Assembly: GCA_029979325.1 (NCBI GenBank)
Contig: JAPOHS010000008.1
Location: forward strand, 1 to 29,740
DNA: 29,740 nt
Source of the DNA: Pseudomonadota bacterium
Lineage (GTDB): Bacteria; Pseudomonadota; Gammaproteobacteria; UBA11654
Direction: 5' to 3'
Shown here: in pieces, positions 25,422-29,740 of the stretch
Layout: each line of letters begins with the position of its first letter
How positions within the stretch are numbered: the first letter of the stretch is position 1
Notes under the pieces: model-generated
Seen by the model: the letters and a program-made list of their open reading frames with translations, nothing else
Databases searched by the model: none
What the model was told of the DNA's origin: nothing
Program-made: the position numbers and the translations under genes

Positions 25422-25497
25422 TGGTGGGCCGTGTAGGATTTGAACCTACGACCAACTGGTTAAAAGCCAGCTGCTCTACCAACTGAGCTAACGGCCC
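25422..25497 (-). tRNA. tRNA-Lys (anticodon UUU)
   Basis: On the minus strand the 76-base gene starts GGGCCGTTAGCTCAG and ends with an encoded CCA. The acceptor stem GGGCCGT pairs with ACGGCCC, the D arm has AGCTCAGTTGGTAGAGC, the anticodon stem CTGG/CCAG encloses a CTTTTAA loop with anticodon TTT, and the T arm contains GGTTCAAATCC. All arms pair correctly. A TATCAT on the minus strand about 23 bases upstream may be its -10 element. The anticodon is the usual MnmA substrate, and mnmA is in this window. Confidence 0.97.
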
Positions 25498-25577
25498 ATG
25501 GCAATTTAAAATGCATGTGAATGATACCTTAGGATTTGTAAATAAAACAGGGATTCTTTCTAAATATAAAAGCAATT

Positions 25578-26210
25578 TTACCGTCGATTTTTTTTCAATC
25601 TTTCTTCAGCAAGACTGGATGCGGAAGAATTAGGATACTCCCTAATGACTCTCATAAATATGGCCTCTGCAGCTGATAAATTTCCCAATTCTTGTTGAGA
25701 AAAACCTGACTTAAGAATTGACTCCATCATCTTTTCTGAACCTGGATATTGAACAATAATCTCATTGAAGATGTCTAAAGCTTCACTAAACTTATCCTGA
25801 GAGAAAAGTGATTCTGCAAGCCAATATTTTGCATCATCAGTATAAGATCCCATTGGAAAATCTTTAATATATTCTCTCAAAGCAATTTCAGCAGATACAT
25901 AATCACCTTTTCTCAGTAACTCAAATGATGATTCAAAGCTCTCCTTTGCATTCTCTGAATTATTCAATTTCAGTTTCTGCTCTGATTTTTCTCTTGTTTG
26001 GCTCTGAATCATCATTTCTAACTGATTATTTTTTATATCTAGCAGATTCAATTCTTGCTTGAGTGCATCAATTTTATTTTCCAAGGATGTGACTCGATTC
26101 TCAATGCCTTGATTGTGAACTTCAATTGAGTCATTCACTTGTTCCTCATAGACACCACATCCTGAGAATTGGCAAATTGTTATTATGGATAAGAGTGATT
26201 TAAGCTTCAT
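25578..26210 (-). CDS. CpoB/YbgF-like envelope protein with coiled coil, TPRs and a possible lipobox
   Basis: The architecture is that of CpoB (YbgF), which coordinates PBP1B activity with Tol-Pal constriction in E. coli. A signal sequence is followed by a coiled coil (about 35-70, ENRVTSLENKIDALKQELN) that in CpoB trimerises. Then come three TPR-like units with the typical AEIALREYIKDFP, YWLAESLFSQDKFSEALDIF and AIFMRVIREYPNSSASSLAE. At 210 aa it is shorter than E. coli CpoB (263). Cys18 in QFSGCG suggests lipidation, unlike E. coli CpoB, though Phe at -3 is a weak lipobox. BamD is excluded by the coiled coil. It overlaps lptG by 4 bases, and no tol-pal genes are nearby. Confidence 0.8.
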   Translation of the reverse strand: MKLKSLLSIITICQFSGCGVYEEQVNDSIEVHNQGIENRVTSLENKIDALKQELNLLDIKNNQLEMMIQSQTREKSEQKLKLNNSENAKESFESSFELLRKGDYVSAEIALREYIKDFPMGSYTDDAKYWLAESLFSQDKFSEALDIFNEIIVQYPGSEKMMESILKSGFSQQELGNLSAAEAIFMRVIREYPNSSASSLAEERLKKNRR

Positions 26211-27280
26211 GGTGTCCTTCTTATGCTGAATAGAATCATTGTAATAAGGCTGACAAAAGCGAGTGGGATGTAACCAATGATTTCGGGCCTGATCTCAAAT
26301 ATCTGTGAAGATTCAAGAATTGTATTTTGGCTGATGAAATATGCCAGACCAATAATCATCCCAATTAAGATTCTAAAACCTGATCCTCTTTTCCTCTGTG
26401 ATCCAACTGACATTTGCAATGCCAACAAAGCCAGAATTGGAATGATCATAAATGAGGCCAACCGATTATGAAAGGCAGTTAAATAGGTTTTTGTTTCTAG
26501 ATTATTATTTTCTAAATAGTCAATGAATCTTGATAACTCAATGACATTTAATTCATCAGAATCAGTAACACTTAAACTAACAAGATCTCTGTCCAATTCA
26601 GTTCTCTCAATTTGATATCTTGAATAATTAGACTCAATTCCATCATCTGAGAAAAGTGTTTCTGATAGATTACTGAGTATCCATTGGTTGTAGTCATCGA
26701 TTCCAGCAGATGAAGCTTGAGAAATTTTTTGAATTGCAAAATCTTGATCGATCTCAAATATTGTCACCTCTCCAAAACTATTATTCTCTTTGAGGAAATT
26801 GATATTGATGATCTTGGTTTCATCGATCACCCAAAAACCTCCACTGTCTCCAAGTGTTTCAATGTTAAATTTATTTTTTGTTCTAAACTGATCCGCATAC
26901 CTCTCAAGAGGAGATGAAAGATACTCACCAGATCCACTGAAAATTAGTGCCAAAAGTGCACCCGAAAAAAATACAGATAAAGACAGTCTAAAAAACGAAA
27001 ATCCTGAAGACATCAGAACAATGAGCTCACTGTTTTTTCCTAAATTGCCAAGGGCCACCAATGCACCAATCAATACAATGATTGGTATGAATCTCATTAA
27101 CGAACTGGGTAACTTCATGAGCGAATATTGAATGGCCTCATAAACACCATAAGACCCAACTCCGATATCATCACTCTGGCTCACAAAGTCAACAAAAAGT
27201 GAAAGTGATGCAAATACAAAACCAACAACGATGGTTGCTTTAAGAATCGCTCGAAAAAGATACACATCAGCAATGTTCAT
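26207..27280 (-). CDS. lptG: LPS export ABC transporter permease LptG
   Basis: LptG and LptF form the inner-membrane pair that, with the LptB ATPase, extracts LPS and feeds it to the LptC-A-DE bridge. From the ATG at 27280 the protein is 357 aa (E. coli 360). It has the family order: an N-terminal block of three helices (NIADVYLFRAILKATIVVGF at the start, through LVALGNLGKNSELIVLMSSG with the coupling helix), a periplasmic beta-jellyroll (about 135-265), and a C-terminal helix block with LASFMIIPILALLALQMSV. An upstream in-frame start at 27358 lies inside lptF and is unlikely. It overlaps lptF by the four bases ATGA, a classic coupling arrangement. Confidence 0.93.
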   Translation of the reverse strand: MNIADVYLFRAILKATIVVGFVFASLSLFVDFVSQSDDIGVGSYGVYEAIQYSLMKLPSSLMRFIPIIVLIGALVALGNLGKNSELIVLMSSGFSFFRLSLSVFFSGALLALIFSGSGEYLSSPLERYADQFRTKNKFNIETLGDSGGFWVIDETKIININFLKENNSFGEVTIFEIDQDFAIQKISQASSAGIDDYNQWILSNLSETLFSDDGIESNYSRYQIERTELDRDLVSLSVTDSDELNVIELSRFIDYLENNNLETKTYLTAFHNRLASFMIIPILALLALQMSVGSQRKRGSGFRILIGMIIGLAYFISQNTILESSQIFEIRPEIIGYIPLAFVSLITMILFSIRRTP

Positions 27281-28347
27281 CGTCCAATCCTCGAGAGTCG
27301 ACTCTTGAAAAGTGAATAAATGATCAGGAAAATAGCAAAGCATCCATGCACCCACCAAATACCTAGCTCAATAGGACTGTCACCCTGCTCAAACCAAACC
27401 TTTGCTGCGCCCAGTAAATTGACATAGACAAGGTATATCAATACACCGATGACAAGCCCCCCATATTGACCTTCCCGAGGAGATGATTTACTCAAAGGCA
27501 CAGCCAATAGTACTAAAATAATGAGCGCTATAGGTGGTGATATTCTCCATTGAAGTTCAGATCTTGAAAAAACAGAATCATTAAAAATAAGCTGCATAAA
27601 ACTTTTTGTTTCATAGCCTTCATCGCTGGAGCCATTGGAATCAAAAAAGAGTGGAAGCCTGTGTTCTGAAAATTTTAAAACTCGAAAATCACTTGTGCCA
27701 GGAAGCCCCTCATATCTTTGCCCATTGAAAAAAACGAGACGGTTTGAATTATTTTCTAATGATTGAATTTCAGCGTACTCAGAAGTAATAACACTGACTT
27801 TATTATTTGTTTTTTTCTGAAGGAAAACTTTTATGAATCGATTTCTTTCAGATCTAGCTTGTGCATAAAAAACCGATCCGTCTTTTAAGTTTACAAATCT
27901 TCCAGGCTCAAAAAACTCGATCCCTACAGAGCGCATTGCTGCCTCCTCTTTCAGTAAAATGCTTTGTTTTGCATTGGGTGAAATGACGGTAGAAATAAAT
28001 GTCAGCAAGACAATCAGAACAATCAGTGGAAATAAGAAAACCCTATAAATAAATCCTGTTCCCTTGCCTGCAACTTGTATAGCTGTCATTTCATGATCTC
28101 GATAGAAACGCCCAATGACAATGATTACAGATAAAAAAGTGCTCAAGGGAAGAAGTATGATCAAATATTCAATGGATGATAGAGCAATGATTGGAAAGAG
28201 AGATGATGAAAGAATATCCCCTGCTGCAATATCACTGATAACGTCTGCAAACTTATTCGTGATCAGAACAATCAATAAAACAAGGGTGACACCCAGCCAG
28301 GTACCGAAAAGCTCCTTCAATATGTATTGACTGATTATTTTATTCAC
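27277..28347 (-). CDS. lptF: LPS export ABC transporter permease LptF
   Basis: LptF is the partner permease of LptG. The 356-residue protein (E. coli 366) starts KIISQYILKELFGTWLGVTL, with the helix block including LILLPLSTFLSVIIVIGRFYRDHEMTA in two parts (LLPLSTFLSVIIVIGRFYRD and the coupling segment HEMTAIQVAGKG). The periplasmic jellyroll follows (RFVNLKDGSVFYAQ, RLVFFNGQRYEG). The C-terminal block has SELQWRISPPIALIILVLLA and VPLSKSSPREGQ. The start is a GTG with no clear ribosome site. It is divergent from pepA, an arrangement shared with E. coli, and heads the lptF-lptG-cpoB-like operon. Confidence 0.94.
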   Translation of the reverse strand: MNKIISQYILKELFGTWLGVTLVLLIVLITNKFADVISDIAAGDILSSSLFPIIALSSIEYLIILLPLSTFLSVIIVIGRFYRDHEMTAIQVAGKGTGFIYRVFLFPLIVLIVLLTFISTVISPNAKQSILLKEEAAMRSVGIEFFEPGRFVNLKDGSVFYAQARSERNRFIKVFLQKKTNNKVSVITSEYAEIQSLENNSNRLVFFNGQRYEGLPGTSDFRVLKFSEHRLPLFFDSNGSSDEGYETKSFMQLIFNDSVFSRSELQWRISPPIALIILVLLAVPLSKSSPREGQYGGLVIGVLIYLVYVNLLGAAKVWFEQGDSPIELGIWWVHGCFAIFLIIYSLFKSRLSRIGR

Positions 28348-28374
28348 ACCGGATACACTTTAAAAAATTTAATG

Positions 28375-28474
28375 GGTCCATATTTATTAGTTTTAATGAC
28401 CATATCATTACACTACAATTATGGTCTACTAATTAGTTTGATTGGTCCATATGGATAGAATACATTGACCAAAT
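28375..28474. promoter_or_regulatory. Cluster of five GGTC/GACC motifs between lptF and pepA
   Basis: GGTCCATAT occurs at 28375-28383 and 28444-28452. Related or inverted copies are GACCATAT (28398-28405), TATGGTC (28420-28426) and GACCAAAT (28467-28474). Steps between them are roughly 21-25 bases, near two helical turns, so the copies lie on about the same DNA face. GACCATA and TATGGTC also form a 7-base dyad around a TACAAT hexamer (28414-28419) that could be a -10 element. The regulator is unknown. Confidence 0.35.
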
Positions 28475-28494
28475 AAAAACAGAGGAATTAAAAG

Positions 28495-29740
28495 ATGAAA
28501 TTCGCTACGAATAATAAAAAAATTAATGAGATCAAATCTGATTGCCTGATGGTATCGGTTTTTGATGATGGAAAATTGAGAGGGGCTACTAAACTGGTCA
28601 ACACTTCTAACGGTAAATTGATTGAGGACTTTATCAGAAATAAAGACATTCAAGGAAAAATTGGTCAAACAAGAATTATCCCAGTAAAGGGAAAATCTTA
28701 TAAAAGAATAGTTTTAGTTGGATGTGGTAAATTTGAGAATTTCTCACAAAAGAATTACAGAAAAGCTGTCATTTCTGCATTGAAAAAGATTTCTCTGAGT
28801 AACCACAAGAAAGTCGTCAGCTTGATTCATGATGGCGTTGAAAAAATTGATAGCCCAAAAAAAGCATACAGATTGGCAAGGGTTTTAGCTGAATCATGGC
28901 ACTCAATCAGCTACCAATACACCACAACAAAAGAAAGCAACCATCAAAAATTAAATCTCAGAAGAATTGAGATTGGAACAAATGGTAAAAAAGCTATAAA
29001 AGACTTAAAAATTGGACTAGAACATGGTGATGCCATAGGAAAAGCAACACAGCTGGTAAGACACCTGGGTGACCTTCCGGCAAATATATGCACACCGACC
29101 TATCTAGCATCTGTGGCTAGAAAAATAGTAAGTAAAAATAAATCAGCCTCATTAAAAGTGCTCAATGAGGCTCAAATGAAGAAGCTTGGAATGAATTCAC
29201 TTCTGTCGGTGACAGCTGGTGCTGCAGAGCCAGCAAAAATGATTATTGCTGAGTTTATGAATGGTCAAAAGAGTCAAAAACCAGTCGCAGTGGTCGGCAA
29301 AGGTATCACTTTTGATACCGGTGGCATTTCACTCAAACCTTCTAATAAAATGGATGAAATGAAATATGATATGTGTGGAGCAGCTACTACGATTGGCCTT
29401 TTACAAATGGTTACTGAGCTGAATCTTCCCATCAATGCAGTTTTCGTTGTGCCAGCATGTGAAAACGTGCCAAGCAGCACAGCAACATTGCCTGGTGACG
29501 TCGTGAAATCAATGTCTGGAACGACAATTGAGATTCTAAACACAGATGCCGAGGGAAGATTGGTCTTAGCAGACGCCTTAAGTTTTACAGAAAAGAAATT
29601 TAAACCTCAATTTATTATTGATTTAGCTACTCTAACTGGTGCAATAATTGTTTCACTAGGCTCAGAGTATGCAGGACTTTTTTCTAATAATGATAAACTA
29701 TCTAAACAGATTTTTGATTGTGGTGAAAAAGTTGATGAAA
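28495..29740 (+). CDS. pepA: Leucyl aminopeptidase PepA (5' part, truncated by window edge)
   Basis: PepA is a hexameric, Mn/Zn-dependent M17 aminopeptidase; in E. coli it also binds DNA in XerCD recombination and carAB control. About 415 of roughly 490-500 residues are present. The N-terminal macro-like domain (about 1-150) is lysine-rich and poorly conserved. The catalytic domain shows HLGDLPANICTPTYLA, the metal and active-site segment VGKGITFDTGGISLKP, KYDMCGAA, the signature NTDAEGRLVLADAL and DLATLTGA. These carry the two-metal ligands and the catalytic Lys and Arg known for the family. The ATG follows AGAGGA (28481-28486) by 8 bases. The 3' end lies outside the window. Confidence 0.95.
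   Translation, partial: MKFATNNKKINEIKSDCLMVSVFDDGKLRGATKLVNTSNGKLIEDFIRNKDIQGKIGQTRIIPVKGKSYKRIVLVGCGKFENFSQKNYRKAVISALKKISLSNHKKVVSLIHDGVEKIDSPKKAYRLARVLAESWHSISYQYTTTKESNHQKLNLRRIEIGTNGKKAIKDLKIGLEHGDAIGKATQLVRHLGDLPANICTPTYLASVARKIVSKNKSASLKVLNEAQMKKLGMNSLLSVTAGAAEPAKMIIAEFMNGQKSQKPVAVVGKGITFDTGGISLKPSNKMDEMKYDMCGAATTIGLLQMVTELNLPINAVFVVPACENVPSSTATLPGDVVKSMSGTTIEILNTDAEGRLVLADALSFTEKKFKPQFIIDLATLTGAIIVSLGSEYAGLFSNNDKLSKQIFDCGEKVDE
29145..29172. repeat. 9-base perfect inverted repeat inside pepA
   Basis: AGCCTCATT (29145-29153) and AATGAGGCT (29164-29172) are perfect inverted copies flanking a 10-base loop, within the pepA coding frame. It could fold as an mRNA hairpin. No T-run follows, so it is not an intrinsic terminator, and it may be chance. 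Confidence 0.3.

Noticed and set aside
25422..25497. tRNA-Lys as an attachment site for a genomic island covering 14837-25309
   Set aside because: No integrase, no repeated tRNA 3' end at the other side and no visible change in base composition.
27281..27358. N-terminal extension of lptG from 27358
   Set aside because: The extension overlaps lptF by 82 bases; the ATGA overlap at 27280 and the family length support the shorter form.

Overview
The window looks like a streamlined, AT-rich gammaproteobacterial chromosome, probably from a marine lineage. A SAR86-like bacterium is a reasonable guess from gene content (TonB receptor, haloalkane dehalogenase, type III CoA-transferase, luciferase-like oxidoreductase), but this is not proven from sequence alone. 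Housekeeping proteins match Enterobacteria-type families along their length (PurB, MnmA, AcnA, TatD, ThrA, ThrC, LptF/LptG, PepA). The divergent lptGF/pepA arrangement is the same as in E. coli. Genes are packed tightly: same-strand neighbours overlap or nearly touch, and all five tail-to-tail gene pairs meet with at most 1 bp between them. No insertion sequence, integrase, CRISPR array, rRNA or prophage is visible. No gene-free stretch reaches 300 bases; the longest is the 147 bp between lptF and pepA.

Layout. Positions 1-3750 (minus strand): a likely operon fumC, Nudix hydrolase, mazG, uvrC (uvrC runs off the left edge), mixing fumarase with nucleotide-pool sanitation and DNA repair. Positions 3838-9397 (plus): purB, a GNAT acetyltransferase, mnmA, then aconitase from its own likely promoter. 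Positions 9398-14706: a TPR protein (minus), tatD (plus), and a thrA-thrC pair (minus) without thrB between them.

Positions 14837-25309 are the accessory part. A P-loop protein, an LinB-like haloalkane dehalogenase and a CaiB-type CoA-transferase form a tight plus-strand triad. It faces a doubly membrane-anchored NAD(P)-binding protein. Then come a TonB-dependent receptor under a palindrome-bearing promoter, a luciferase-like flavin oxidoreductase overlapping a bolA gene, a 2-oxoglutarate/Fe(II) oxygenase, a five-helix membrane protein, a DUF2237 protein and an O-methyltransferase.

Positions 25319-29740: a possible 31-residue membrane protein next to tRNA-Lys(UUU), then a minus-strand lptF-lptG-cpoB-like operon for LPS export and the envelope. 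Divergent from it is pepA, which runs off the right edge.

No clearly new multi-gene system was found. The strongest leads are the dehalogenase triad, the SDR-like protein whose topology puts its Rossmann domain in the periplasm, the tiny membrane ORF beside tRNA-Lys, and two intergenic sites that look like operators.
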